Notes: a model not told the origin generated them from the letters alone. 64,000 nucleotides of DNA from an uncultured Methylophilaceae bacterium (GCA_903870995.1 CAIQFD010000061.1:1-64000), one strand, 5' to 3'. Positions 54,220 to 63,463 are shown, numbered from the stretch's first letter. Numbers and translations are program-made.

Positions 54220-56034
54220 TTAACTAGAAACGTTCTGAGATTGTTGTACACGCCACATTTCAGCATAGCGCTGCCCCAGTGCAAGCAGTGATTCATGCGT
54301 TCCACGCTCTATAATCGCACCCTCCTCCATCACCAAAATTTGGTGCGCATGCGTAATCGTTGAAAGTCGATGCGCAATTATCAGGGTGGATCGATTGCGT
54401 GCTAAATCATTGAGTTCGTTTTGGATGGAGCGTTCTGTTTCAGAATCTAGCGCAGAGGTCGCCTCATCAAATATCAGTAACGCTGGATGTTTGAGTAACG
54501 TTCTTGCAATGGCAACCCGCTGTTTTTCACCGCCAGAGAGCTTGAGGCCTCGCTCACCTACCGCACTTTGATAGCCATCAGGCAGTCGCTCAATAAAGTC
54601 ATGAATTTGCGATGACTTTGCTGCAGACTCAATTTCTGATTGCGTTGCACCAGGTTTTCCATAAGCAATGTTATAGCCTATGGTGTCGTTAAATAGCACG
54701 GTGTCCTGCGGCACAATACCTACCACTTGGCGCAGACTTGCTTGCTGAACATCTTGAATATTCTGACCATCAAACAAAATAGCGCCCTTTTGCACATCGT
54801 AAAACCTAAACAAAAGGCGAGACAAAGTGCTTTTCCCAGCACCGCTATGCCCTACCACCGCAGTGGTTTGACCTGGTAAAATTTCAAAAGAGACTTGGTT
54901 TAATATTTGACGGTTCGCCTCATAGTGAAAAGAAACATCTTTAAAAATCACATGTGGGCCAAGTTCAGGCGACTTGATTGTGAGTGGGAAAGCATCTGGC
55001 TTATCTGCCACCTCTTGATGCGCGTCAAGCAAAGCAAACATCCGGTCAATATCTGCCAGCGATTGCTTCATTTCTCGGTAAAGCACCCCCAAAAAATTAA
55101 GCGGAATATAAAGCTGTATCATCAGCACGTTGACTAGGACCAAATCACCAATTGTCATGGCGCCCTTCGCCACCCCTGAGCTTGCTAAGCCAAGAATACA
55201 AATCAAACCAATGCCAATAATCGTTTGTTGGCCAAAGTTTAAGAGCGCTAAAGATTTTTGTGATTTGACTGCAGCTTGTGCATACTTTTTCAGATTCTCA
55301 TCGTAACGAAGCGCTTCGTATTGTTCGTTGCCAAAATACTTCACGGTCTCAAAGTTAATCAAAGAATCAACAGCCCGTTGATTGGCCTTGGAGTCCAAAT
55401 CATTCATTTGACGTCTAAAGTTTGTGCGCCACTCCGTCACCACAATGGTAAACACGATATAGCAAGTCAGCGCGATCAAGGTAATCACAACAAACCAAAG
55501 GTTATACACAAAGAAGAAATAGCCCAGCACCATTAAAAGCTCAATCAGCGTCGGAATAATGCTGTAAAGCGAATAAGAAATAAGCGATTGAATACCGCGT
55601 GTGCCTCGCTCAATATCGCGTGTCATGCCACCTGTTTGGCGCGACAAGTGAAAGCGAAGCGATAACGCATGCACATAGTTAAACACCTGCAAACCTACTT
55701 TTCTGACCGCGCTTTCGGTCACCTTGGCAAAAATCAGTTCTCTTAACTCCCCAAACAAAGAGGCAGATAAGCGCAACAAGCCATAAGCTAAAATCAAAGT
55801 GACTGGCACCACAACTAGCGCCTGAGCGCCTGTCATACTAAGCGTATCCACAATTTTCTTGAGCACAATCGGCACACCGAGATTGGCGACCTTAGCCGCC
55901 ACCAAACACAAGAGCGTGATAATCACCCTAAACTTAAACTGCCAAATATAGGGCATCAGGTTTTTAATCACATGCCAATCACTATGTTGACGGGCTTTGG
56001 CGAGAGGATTTGTTTCAGAGTTTATATGGCGCAT
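54220..56034 (-). CDS. ATM1-type ABC exporter (fused permease-ATPase)
   Basis: A 604-residue half-transporter. Six membrane helices occupy about 30-310; the family segment SVRKVGLQVFNYVHALSLRFHLSRQTGG is present (shown here in part only by position, about 88-115). The nucleotide-binding domain has GHSGAGKST (Walker A), LSGGEKQRVAIARTLL (signature) and LLIFDEATSALD (Walker B). Sequence and size fit the Atm1/HMT1 group, which exports glutathione-linked or heavy-metal-thiol compounds. It precedes ovoA by 84 bp on the same strand. Export of a thiol related to ovothiol is possible but unproven. Confidence 0.87.
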   Translation of the reverse strand: MRHINSETNPLAKARQHSDWHVIKNLMPYIWQFKFRVIITLLCLVAAKVANLGVPIVLKKIVDTLSMTGAQALVVVPVTLILAYGLLRLSASLFGELRELIFAKVTESAVRKVGLQVFNYVHALSLRFHLSRQTGGMTRDIERGTRGIQSLISYSLYSIIPTLIELLMVLGYFFFVYNLWFVVITLIALTCYIVFTIVVTEWRTNFRRQMNDLDSKANQRAVDSLINFETVKYFGNEQYEALRYDENLKKYAQAAVKSQKSLALLNFGQQTIIGIGLICILGLASSGVAKGAMTIGDLVLVNVLMIQLYIPLNFLGVLYREMKQSLADIDRMFALLDAHQEVADKPDAFPLTIKSPELGPHVIFKDVSFHYEANRQILNQVSFEILPGQTTAVVGHSGAGKSTLSRLLFRFYDVQKGAILFDGQNIQDVQQASLRQVVGIVPQDTVLFNDTIGYNIAYGKPGATQSEIESAAKSSQIHDFIERLPDGYQSAVGERGLKLSGGEKQRVAIARTLLKHPALLIFDEATSALDSETERSIQNELNDLARNRSTLIIAHRLSTITHAHQILVMEEGAIIERGTHESLLALGQRYAEMWRVQQSQNVSS

Positions 56035-56188
56035 AACTTGAGTATTGAATTAAGACCTTATTGAACACATGGCATTAAGCGCATGTAGAGTGCATCAGTT
56101 AAATTTCGAACCATATAATATAGTGTATTTCTTACAAATAACATTTGTATCAATTAAAAAATAAGTCGACATTTTTTACGCTTTCTTA

Positions 56189-56217
56189 TTGACCAAAAGG
56201 CTACAAGTCATTATTAT
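56189..56217 (+). promoter_or_regulatory. tRNA-Asn promoter
   Basis: TTGACC, 17 bp, TATTAT, followed by a C-rich discriminator (CACGCC). The expected start site is about ten nt before the tRNA. Confidence 0.7.
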
Positions 56218-56232
56218 CACGCCTTCACCGAT

Positions 56233-56308
56233 TCCTCAATAGCTCAGTTGGTAGAGCGCCGGACTGTTAATCCGTAGGTCCCTGGTTCGAGCCCAGGTTG
56301 AGGAGCCA
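56233..56308 (+). tRNA. tRNA-Asn (anticodon GTT)
   Basis: A complete cloverleaf: acceptor stem TCCTCAA / TTGAGGA, D-loop AGTTGGTAGA, anticodon loop CTGTTAA with GTT, T-arm CTGGTTCGAGCCCAG and encoded CCA at 56306-56308. A terminator follows, so it is a single-gene transcript. Confidence 0.97.
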
Positions 56309-56314
56309 AATACT

Positions 56315-56348
56315 AAAAGAGCCGCTAAAATTTAGCGGCTCTTTTTTT
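56315..56348. terminator. Bidirectional terminator after tRNA-Asn
   Basis: Stem AGAGCCGCTA / TAGCGGCTCT with an AT-only loop, seven Ts after it on the + strand and a shorter T-run on the - strand. It separates tRNA-Asn from the convergent dioxygenase gene. Confidence 0.88.
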
Positions 56349-56378
56349 CATTTTTTCGTACGGTTTAATGTATTCAAT

Positions 56379-57161
56379 CTAAGCGGTCATTTGCCAAAGA
56401 TAACTATCCATACACAGAATATCGTAAGCAACCCCGCCATCAATCACTTCGAGCACCTCATCTGGCGAACGACTACCTAATGCCACAAACAACGGTAAAA
56501 AATGTTCATCAGTCGGGTGTGCCAGCGCCGCATCAGGCGCAAGTTTTCGATAATCCAATAAGTCTTCTATTCTAGCCTCCAAAATAGCTTGCCTTACCCA
56601 ATCACCAAACTGCGCGACGTAAGACAAATCCACATCACCTCGCATTAAATGCCCTAGGTTATGCGTAATGCCGCCCGTACCAAGGATTAATACACCCAGC
56701 GCTTTTAGTGGCGCAAGCAACTGCCCTAAAGCATAAGCCGTTTGAGGAGTTGCAACATATGGTAAGGATATTTGGAATGCAGGTATATTCGCCTTGGGGA
56801 ACAAATGCATTAAAGGCGTCCAAGCACCGTGGTCTAAACCGCGGCTTGAATTAAGCGCACAACTTAAGCCAGCCGCTTTTAATAAGCTAGCCGCTTCACT
56901 TGCCAATTCAAGATGCCCTTGCACATGATATTGCAATGCATAAAGCTCAGCAGGGAAACCATAAAAGTCATGAATCGTTTCAGGCTGAGCCGTTGTCATG
57001 ACTTCTAGCTGGTTAGTTTGCCAATGTGGCGAAACCACCAAAACAGCTTTGATATCATGTAGCGCTGCACCAAGCACAGCGAGTCTATCGACCAAAAACC
57101 CAGACTCTAACGCAAAGGTCGGCGCGCCGTGCGAAATAAATAATGAAGGTGCTGTTTGCAT
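56379..57161 (-). CDS. YgiD/LigB-type extradiol ring-cleavage dioxygenase
   Basis: A 260-residue protein of the class III extradiol (LigB) family, closest to YgiD, the 4,5-DOPA dioxygenase. Metal-ligand regions visible are SLFISHGAPTFALE, the HW in VVSPHWQT, GLDHGAWTPLMHLFP and TGGITHNLGHL. The natural substrate in most bacteria is unknown. It stands alone between tRNA-Asn and the VF530 gene. The two N-terminal His residues and the DHGAW segment argue that it is active. Confidence 0.85.
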   Translation of the reverse strand: MQTAPSLFISHGAPTFALESGFLVDRLAVLGAALHDIKAVLVVSPHWQTNQLEVMTTAQPETIHDFYGFPAELYALQYHVQGHLELASEAASLLKAAGLSCALNSSRGLDHGAWTPLMHLFPKANIPAFQISLPYVATPQTAYALGQLLAPLKALGVLILGTGGITHNLGHLMRGDVDLSYVAQFGDWVRQAILEARIEDLLDYRKLAPDAALAHPTDEHFLPLFVALGSRSPDEVLEVIDGGVAYDILCMDSYLWQMTA

Positions 57162-57259
57162 GGCTATCCTAAAACATTAAGCTATTGGCAAGCATAGTAA
57201 CAAAATACCTGCCCAACTCACCGTATAATTGTCCCACCCACTATCCAAAATTAGCCTAG

Positions 57260-57490
57260 ATGACAACACCTAACCAAGCCAACAACCCACTCCATGGCAT
57301 CACGCTAGAAGCCATTGTTAGCGCGCTATTTGAGCATTACGGCTGGGATGGTCTCGCTGACCACATCCCCGTCAATTGTTTTATTAACGACCCCAGCATT
57401 AAATCCAGCCTCAAATTTCTCCGCAAAACCCCATGGGCAAGAGATAAAGTAGAAGCATTGTATTTAGCGATGATACGAAGAAAATCGTAA
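57260..57490 (+). CDS. VF530-family (DUF2132) small DNA-binding protein
   Basis: A 76-residue protein whose sequence matches VF530: [43 protein letters not shown] and a short basic C-terminus. A DNA-binding role has been assigned to the family by structure, but its function is unclear. A TATAAT-like element about 33 nt upstream (57222-57227) could serve as its -10. Two further small genes follow in the same direction. Confidence 0.88.
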   Translation: MTTPNQANNPLHGITLEAIVSALFEHYGWDGLADHIPVNCFINDPSIKSSLKFLRKTPWARDKVEALYLAMIRRKS

Positions 57491-57545
57491 GCCGATTATT
57501 TTATTGCTATGATGCTCTACGCATCACCCACCCAAGAAAGCTCTT

Positions 57546-58166
57546 ATGAACGACCGTATCCACAACTTACTGGCACAGTTAGAATCCGCTGAAAAAGAGC
57601 TAGAAAAGGCGCTACAAGAGCACCAGGTGCATCTTAACTTTAGCATTAAGGGCAAGCGCGTTGAGTTTGAGCAGTCGGTTAAAGAGGCACACAAACAGGT
57701 GAAAATCGGGCTGATTAAATGGCTAGGCAATCGCCCGATTAACTTACTCACCGCACCGATTATTTATGGCATGGTTTTTCCGATGTTGTTACTAGATGCC
57801 TGCATTAGTATTTACCAAGCCATTTGCTTCCCTATCTACAAAATCCCTAAAGTCAAACGTGACGATTACATTATTTTTGACCGTCATCACTTAAGTTATC
57901 TCAATTTCATTGAGAAAAGCCATTGTATGTATTGCACTTATGCCAACGGCTTACTGGCTTATGCGACTGAGATTATTGGGAGGACAGAGCAATATTTTTG
58001 CCCGATCAAGCATGCCAGAAAAATGATGGGGCGACATGCGCGCTATGCTAGCTTTCTAGAATATGGCGATGCGACAGATTACCAAACCAAGCTTGAACAA
58101 TTTAGAACAGACTTAGCCAAAGAGCTAAAAGCAAAAGATAGAGAAGTTTGCGATGGAAAAGGCTGA
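57546..58166 (+). CDS. Conserved uncharacterised membrane protein with Cys/His cluster
   Basis: A 206-residue protein. Residues 1-52 form a charged coiled coil, a hydrophobic segment (about 64-96) probably forms a membrane hairpin, and the rest is cytoplasmic-looking and basic. It carries DRHHLSYLN and then His126-Cys127-x2-Cys130 (HCMYC) and Cys152-Pro-x2-His156 (FCPIKH), spacing that would suit a metal or iron-sulfur site. I recall similar proteins with RTEQYxCPIKHAR in many bacteria but know no function. The end overlaps the next gene by 14 bp, so the two are coupled. Confidence 0.78.
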   Translation: MNDRIHNLLAQLESAEKELEKALQEHQVHLNFSIKGKRVEFEQSVKEAHKQVKIGLIKWLGNRPINLLTAPIIYGMVFPMLLLDACISIYQAICFPIYKIPKVKRDDYIIFDRHHLSYLNFIEKSHCMYCTYANGLLAYATEIIGRTEQYFCPIKHARKMMGRHARYASFLEYGDATDYQTKLEQFRTDLAKELKAKDREVCDGKG

Positions 58167-58629
58167 AAAAGCCAACATTCCCAGGGGCACCATAAAAGCG
58201 CTTTCGCTTAAACAGCCTTATGCTTGGCTGATAGCCAATGGATATTTATTAGTAGATGACCGCACTTGGGGCACTGGCTATCGCGGATCGATGCTGATTC
58301 ATGCCAGTAAGGGCATTTATCAAGAATATTACGACTACTTAGTCGCCAACACAGACATTCCCTTACCCGACAAAGATAAGTTGGGTTATGGCGGCGTGGT
58401 GGGCATTGCTAAATTGATACTGTGCGCTCGTCCTGATGAAGCACCATCAACGCTAACGAGAGAACAGCGAACACATTTTAGTGGCGTACCACGCGACGGC
58501 TTTGGATTCTTATTTGAAAACGCGAAGCCATTACCGCTGCTGCCCTGCCCTGGCAAACTTGGGATTTTTGAGATTGATATGGATGCACTATTAAATGCGC
58601 CGCCGCCAGCACAAAGTGAATTATTCTAA
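58153..58629 (+). CDS. ASCH-domain protein
   Basis: A 158-residue protein with the ASCH (PUA-like) fold signature near the start: IKALSLKQPYAWLIANG followed by DDRTWGTGYRGSMLIHAS. ASCH proteins bind RNA or hydrolyse modified nucleosides such as N4-acetylcytidine; which applies here is not visible. The start at 58153 overlaps the preceding Cys-cluster gene by 14 bp. A later in-frame Met is not available without losing the core, so this start is likely. Confidence 0.82.
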   Translation: MEKAEKANIPRGTIKALSLKQPYAWLIANGYLLVDDRTWGTGYRGSMLIHASKGIYQEYYDYLVANTDIPLPDKDKLGYGGVVGIAKLILCARPDEAPSTLTREQRTHFSGVPRDGFGFLFENAKPLPLLPCPGKLGIFEIDMDALLNAPPPAQSELF

Positions 58630-58651
58630 GCCAGCAACTTTTTAATAGTTT

Positions 58652-59773
58652 TCATCGCACCGAACGGTAAAGATGCGTGCCCTCGCGTTTTGTGAGAACG
58701 AGTTGCCACAACTGACCTTGGCGGGCACGAAAGAAACCTGCGCAGCAAAGTAGATAATACTTCCACATGCGATAGAATCTGTCGCCATAACGATCTCTCA
58801 ACTTTAGCCAAGCACAATCAAAGTTATTCCACCAAGCCATCAGCGTTCGATCATAATCCTCACCAAAGCTATGCCAATCAGCGATCAGGAATTTATTCTC
58901 TATTGCATGAGTAAGCTGTCGAGCAGATGGTAGCTTCCCATTAGGAAAAATATAACGATCTATCCAAGCATCCGTATGAGAAGTGGTGTTGTGATGACCA
59001 ATGGTGTGGAGTAAGAATAGACCTTCATCCGCCAAAGCCTCTCTTACAATATCAAAATATATTGTGTAGTTCTTTGGGCCCACATGTTCAAACATTCCAA
59101 CAGAAACAATTTTGTCGTACTTTCCAGAGATGTCACGATAATCCATCAACTCGATTTTCACTGGCAAGCCTTCACAGCGCTTTTCAGCTAATTTCCTCTG
59201 CTCTTTTGAAACCGTCAGACCAACCACTTCGACCCCATAATTTTTCGCAGCGAAATGTGCTAACCCGCCCCATCCACAACCAATTTCGAGCAGACGTTCG
59301 TCTGGCTTTAACTGTAACTTACGACAAATTAGATCCAATTTGTCATGCTGCGCTTTTTCTAAGTGATCAGCATCTTTCCAATAAGCACAGGAATAGCTCA
59401 TTGAAGAATCAAGCATGGCTTCAAAAATGTCATTTCCGATATCGTAATGTTGCTCCGCGACATGAAAGGCGCGGCGGTAAGACTGAAGATTAAAGAGTCG
59501 ATGGCGTAAGACCTGGCCCAATAACTTTGCTCTCGTCCATCCAACTAATCGAGTATCAATATCAATACGTAATAAACGGTTGAAAGTTTCATCCAGCTGC
59601 GCTGAATCCCACATGCCATCCATATAGGCATGACCTAGACCAAGAGAACCATGTGCCAACATTTCCTGATAGACCTTAGGATCGTGCACTTGAATATCCC
59701 ACGGGTTTGATCCATTAAAGTTAATCCCCGCTTGAAAAAACAAGTCTTTGATAATCTTAGGTGTTTCAGTCAT
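58652..59773 (-). CDS. cfa: Cyclopropane-fatty-acyl-phospholipid synthase
   Basis: A 373-residue SAM-dependent enzyme that adds a methylene across double bonds of membrane phospholipid acyl chains. The N-terminal lipid-binding part includes NPWDIQVHDPKVYQ and LGLGHAYMDGMWD. The methyltransferase part includes HYDIGNDIFEAMLD, SMSYSCAYWKD, LEIGCGWGGLAHFAA and VSVGMFEHVGPKNY. FPNGKLPS and the aromatic end match Cfa. Expression in other bacteria rises in stationary phase and under acid stress. It is not in an operon with its neighbours. Confidence 0.94.
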   Translation of the reverse strand: MTETPKIIKDLFFQAGINFNGSNPWDIQVHDPKVYQEMLAHGSLGLGHAYMDGMWDSAQLDETFNRLLRIDIDTRLVGWTRAKLLGQVLRHRLFNLQSYRRAFHVAEQHYDIGNDIFEAMLDSSMSYSCAYWKDADHLEKAQHDKLDLICRKLQLKPDERLLEIGCGWGGLAHFAAKNYGVEVVGLTVSKEQRKLAEKRCEGLPVKIELMDYRDISGKYDKIVSVGMFEHVGPKNYTIYFDIVREALADEGLFLLHTIGHHNTTSHTDAWIDRYIFPNGKLPSARQLTHAIENKFLIADWHSFGEDYDRTLMAWWNNFDCAWLKLRDRYGDRFYRMWKYYLLCCAGFFRARQGQLWQLVLTKREGTHLYRSVR

Positions 59774-59885
59774 GTTAGATACCCCATGAAAGTTTAACCA
59801 ATTGAATCATTACTTACAAAACACACGTCAATCTTAAAATAGTTGACGGAGGATGCAAAGGATGTCGCTAATATGCGTTAATTTC

Positions 59886-61946
59886 CTACCAGCGCCCCTC
59901 TACACTCATCATGACCGTCCGGTAGCCAAAGTCATTAGCGAGCAACTTCCATTCATCCCCTGGTGTAATGTATTTATTTTGGCGACGCATATCTTCATCA
60001 AGCAAATTCTGCGCGGATAGGCGCAAATTAAACTTAGGATTGAGCTTGTATAGCCAAAATGCATCTAATAAAGCTCTAGGCTCGGTAAAAGCCTTTTGCT
60101 CGCCAGGAATATCCGTTTCACTTCGCCCTGATAGCTGTAATGAAACGCCTAGACTTGATTGCCACTTAGGAATACTTTGATCCCAACCCATCGACATCAC
60201 GTATTTAGGTGTATCGCGTGCATTGCGGGTAATGCCCAAGCGAGTATCGTCAACGCGCGCATTGGGCAAGGTTAAATGGGCTTTTGCAGTACCGCCAGAA
60301 ATACCCCATTGGTCGGTGTTAATCTTACTATCTAGCTCTAGACCCCAATGTAAGGCATCTCCTTCGTTGTACGGGCGATCTACCCAACGAACACCTTCTA
60401 AAGCCAATCGGCGTTCGGTAAAGTCACTGGTCGCACGTACATAAACGTTGGCGGAAATCACGCCAGCTTTTTGCGCTAAATAGCGCTCTGCAACGGCTTC
60501 GAAGTTAATGCTACGTTCAGGCTTCAAATTAGGATTGCCACGAGAGTCGAAATCCAACGGCGTGTTTGCATTGACTGTGATACTGCGGGTCACCGTTGAT
60601 GTAATTTCGTTAAGTCTAGGCATTTTCATACCGGCACCTAAAGAACTGCGGAACACCCAAGCCTCTTCAGGTTGCCAGCGCACTGCCACAGAGGGTAATA
60701 GCGCAAAGTCTTGCTGGCTATTACCATCCGATTTTAGCTGCATGTTTTCCATACGCAGGCCTGATGTCACCGTCAGAGTATCTTGCGGTGTCCATGCATC
60801 TTGTAACCACAACACTTGGTCTTGAGAGGATGATTTAAATTGTGAAGCAGCAAAATCGGTAAAGGTTTGTGTGTCATCACGGCTGACTTTGATATATTCA
60901 GCACCAATCGAAACAAAATGCAAATCAATTGGCTGATCCCAGCGAGTTGCGCCATTAAATTCATTTTCATCACTCTTTGTATTTTCAGTTACATTTGAAT
61001 TCAAACTTGTCAGCCGCGACACATCCAAGGCATTGTGTCGATTATTGAGTGAGAAGCGTCCACTTAATTTGGCCTCCCCAAAGTACTTCTCACCTTCCAA
61101 CCGCAAACGTAATGAATGTGAAGAACCATCTTCATTTGCATTTCGGGTGAAGTTGTTGGCTGGATTGAGCAAGTCATAGGCAGAAGTCGTTGTGTTCTTT
61201 TGGGATGGACCTAAAAATACCATGCTAGACAAGGTCATGCTGTCGCGGCCTGACTTCCAAGTAAATTTAGGTGTAAAGGCATGATGCCCCATCTCACTGA
61301 TGCCATTGGTATACTCTTGCTTCCAAGATGGGCTGTTACCAAGAGACTGTCGATCTAGAAATGCATTCGCGGGCGAGCGAGAAAAATTAAGCGACACGGG
61401 CAAGATCCAAGAAAAGTTACCATTCACACCAGACTCAGACCATGAAAACTGCTCACTATGTTCGCCATCTCTAAAGCCTAACGCTGCTTTCATCTCTGTT
61501 GCCGCCTTAGACACCCCTTTTTTGAGTACGATGTTGACCGTCAGTGGCGATGAACCACCATACTCGGCGGACGATCCACGACTAATCTCAACGCGCTCAA
61601 TATCACTCGCTGGCATGCGCGTAAAAGCGCCCATGGTGCCACCTGATTGCTTTTCACCGTCGACAAGTACACGAATTGAATCACGCGACATGCCACGAGC
61701 ACGCATACCACTTGCGCCAATTTCGACGCCAGGCAGTTTGCCAAGCACCTCGCCAGCAGTCATGACACTTAGATTTTCAATCTCTTTACGACCAAATACC
61801 ATTTTTTGTGTACTTGAATCTTTGCGCATTTCTGTTTCGTCGCGTGCGCCCGCGACCTCTACAGATTGAATCTTGAGCGTTTCTTCAGCGAGGACTGCAG
61901 AAGAAAATAGCATCAACAATAGTAAGTAGTTTTTACGTGGTGGCAT
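59886..61946 (-). CDS. TonB-dependent outer-membrane receptor
   Basis: A 686-residue protein with a signal peptide ending near residue 20 (AVLAEE). A plug domain covers about 45-160, with LSVMTAGEVLGKLPGVEIG, RGMSRDSIRVLVDG and the NIVLKKG end. A 22-strand barrel follows, ending in VEGRW. The family imports iron chelates, cobalamin, copper or other ligands using TonB-ExbBD energy; none of those genes is in the window. The ligand is unknown. It is divergent from an NRAMP-like transporter across 68 bp, which may point to metal import, but no Fur-type site was recognised. Confidence 0.88.
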   Translation of the reverse strand: MPPRKNYLLLLMLFSSAVLAEETLKIQSVEVAGARDETEMRKDSSTQKMVFGRKEIENLSVMTAGEVLGKLPGVEIGASGMRARGMSRDSIRVLVDGEKQSGGTMGAFTRMPASDIERVEISRGSSAEYGGSSPLTVNIVLKKGVSKAATEMKAALGFRDGEHSEQFSWSESGVNGNFSWILPVSLNFSRSPANAFLDRQSLGNSPSWKQEYTNGISEMGHHAFTPKFTWKSGRDSMTLSSMVFLGPSQKNTTTSAYDLLNPANNFTRNANEDGSSHSLRLRLEGEKYFGEAKLSGRFSLNNRHNALDVSRLTSLNSNVTENTKSDENEFNGATRWDQPIDLHFVSIGAEYIKVSRDDTQTFTDFAASQFKSSSQDQVLWLQDAWTPQDTLTVTSGLRMENMQLKSDGNSQQDFALLPSVAVRWQPEEAWVFRSSLGAGMKMPRLNEITSTVTRSITVNANTPLDFDSRGNPNLKPERSINFEAVAERYLAQKAGVISANVYVRATSDFTERRLALEGVRWVDRPYNEGDALHWGLELDSKINTDQWGISGGTAKAHLTLPNARVDDTRLGITRNARDTPKYVMSMGWDQSIPKWQSSLGVSLQLSGRSETDIPGEQKAFTEPRALLDAFWLYKLNPKFNLRLSAQNLLDEDMRRQNKYITPGDEWKLLANDFGYRTVMMSVEGRW

Positions 61947-62014
61947 GAGGTTTGTTATAAATTTATTCAGGTTTAAAATACGTTACACTCAGATAACTCA
62001 AGCCAAAGCCTAAC

Positions 62015-63295
62015 ATGAAATCGTTAAAGAAAGTTTACATCAAGCCATTACAGGCCATCAGAAAGCTTGGACCTGGCTTGGTCACGGGCGCCGCTGATGA
62101 TGATCCAAGTGGCATTGCCACCTACTCCCAAGCTGGCGCGCAATACGGCTTCGGTTTGCTTTGGACCATTGTGCTCACCTATCCTTTAATGGCGGGCATC
62201 CAGATGATATGTGCTCGAATTGGTTTGGTCACTGGGCGTGGCTTAGCAAGCAATATGCAGCGTTACTACCCATTGACCCTCACCTTGCCGCTCATCGTAT
62301 TACTACTCGTCGCTAACATCATTAATATTGCGGCTGATCTCGCGGCAATGTCCGACGCAGTGAAGTTAGTGATTGGTGGCCCTCGCCATATTTACTCGAT
62401 TATTATTGGGATGATCTGCTTACTATTACAAGTATTCATTCCCTATCACCGCTACTTGCCCATATTGAAATGGCTAACCCTTTCACTATTCGCCTATGTT
62501 GGTACGGTGTTCGCTTCTCACGTTGACTGGTCGCGTGTTGTTTCAGAAACCCTATTACCGCACATCAGCTTTGATGCCAACTATGTACTACTTGTGGTGG
62601 GTGTATTTGGCACCACGATTAGCCCTTACCTATTTTTTTGGCAGGCGGCTGAAGAAGTTGAAGACATAGCAGACATTCCAAGTAGACATGCACTCATTGA
62701 GCGACCTCAGCAAGCGAATAAACAACTAGACCGTGTCCGTATAGACACCATCATGGGGATGGGGTTCTCAAACGTCATTTCATTCTTCATTATTCTCACC
62801 ACTGCGGCCACCCTGTTTCCCGCAGGCATCCATAATATTCAAACATCGGCTGAAGCGGCAGCAGCGCTCCGCCCGATTGCAGGTGACTTTGCTTTCATGT
62901 TGTTTGCTTTGGGAATTATTGGTACTGGCCTGCTTGCAATACCAGTACTTGCTGGCTCTGCAGCCTATGCTGTTGCGGAGTTAATGAAAAAACCTGCGAG
63001 CTTAAAACTGACGGCTTGGTCTGCAAAACACTTCTACGGCGTGATTGTGATTGCAACGCTCATTGGTGTCGGGCTGGACTTTAGCGGAATCGACCCGATC
63101 AAAGCCTTAATTTGGAGCGCGGTGATTAACGGGATTGTCGCTGTGCCATTGATGATTGCTTTGATGCACATGTCATCTAGCACCACAGTTATGGGAGACT
63201 TTACTGTTGGCGGTAAAACAAATTTATTTGGATGGTTAGCCACTGGGTTGATGACGGTCACGGTAATCACACTAGCAGTGGTTAATTTGATTTAA
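62015..63295 (+). CDS. NRAMP-related transporter with altered metal-site residues
   Basis: A 426-residue protein with 11 membrane helices in the NRAMP (SLC11, LeuT-fold) pattern. In helix 1 the canonical DPGN is replaced by Asp30-Pro-Ser-Gly33 (AADDDPSGIATYS), so the Asp is kept but the metal-coordinating Asn is Gly. In helix 6, GAxIMP reads GTTISP (199-204), so the soft ligand Met is Ser. Manganese/iron NRAMPs need those residues; magnesium-type and other relatives differ. The substrate may thus be a harder cation or something else. A further acidic loop (EEVEDIADIP) follows helix 6. Confidence 0.85.
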   Translation: MKSLKKVYIKPLQAIRKLGPGLVTGAADDDPSGIATYSQAGAQYGFGLLWTIVLTYPLMAGIQMICARIGLVTGRGLASNMQRYYPLTLTLPLIVLLLVANIINIAADLAAMSDAVKLVIGGPRHIYSIIIGMICLLLQVFIPYHRYLPILKWLTLSLFAYVGTVFASHVDWSRVVSETLLPHISFDANYVLLVVGVFGTTISPYLFFWQAAEEVEDIADIPSRHALIERPQQANKQLDRVRIDTIMGMGFSNVISFFIILTTAATLFPAGIHNIQTSAEAAAALRPIAGDFAFMLFALGIIGTGLLAIPVLAGSAAYAVAELMKKPASLKLTAWSAKHFYGVIVIATLIGVGLDFSGIDPIKALIWSAVINGIVAVPLMIALMHMSSSTTVMGDFTVGGKTNLFGWLATGLMTVTVITLAVVNLI

Positions 63296-63395
63296 ATACC
63301 GCATTTCGGATTGGCTATCTTTTGTTTAACTGGCTATCTTTTAAATTCAAACTGAACCCTTCAATTTCGCAAACAGCTACGTTAATCATAGATAA

Positions 63396-63463
63396 AAATA
63401 AAATTCTCAACGCCCTGCAAATAAAATTCTCAACGCCCTGCAAATAAAATTATCAACACCACG
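63396..63463. repeat. 23-bp tandem repeat, nearly three copies
   Basis: Two perfect adjacent copies (63396-63418, 63419-63441) of a unit that begins AAATAAAATTCTCAACGC and ends CCTGC. A third, diverged copy follows (63442-63463, TATCAACACCACG at its end). Confidence 0.85.

Noticed and set aside
56233-56308. tRNA-Asn as an integration site for a genomic island
   Set aside because: No integrase gene and no repeat of the tRNA 3' end were seen nearby, and the flanking genes look like ordinary chromosome.
61300-61869. 189-codon open frame on the + strand opposite the TonB receptor gene
   Set aside because: The receptor frame has clear plug motifs across this region, and the opposite-strand product shows no recognisable motif.
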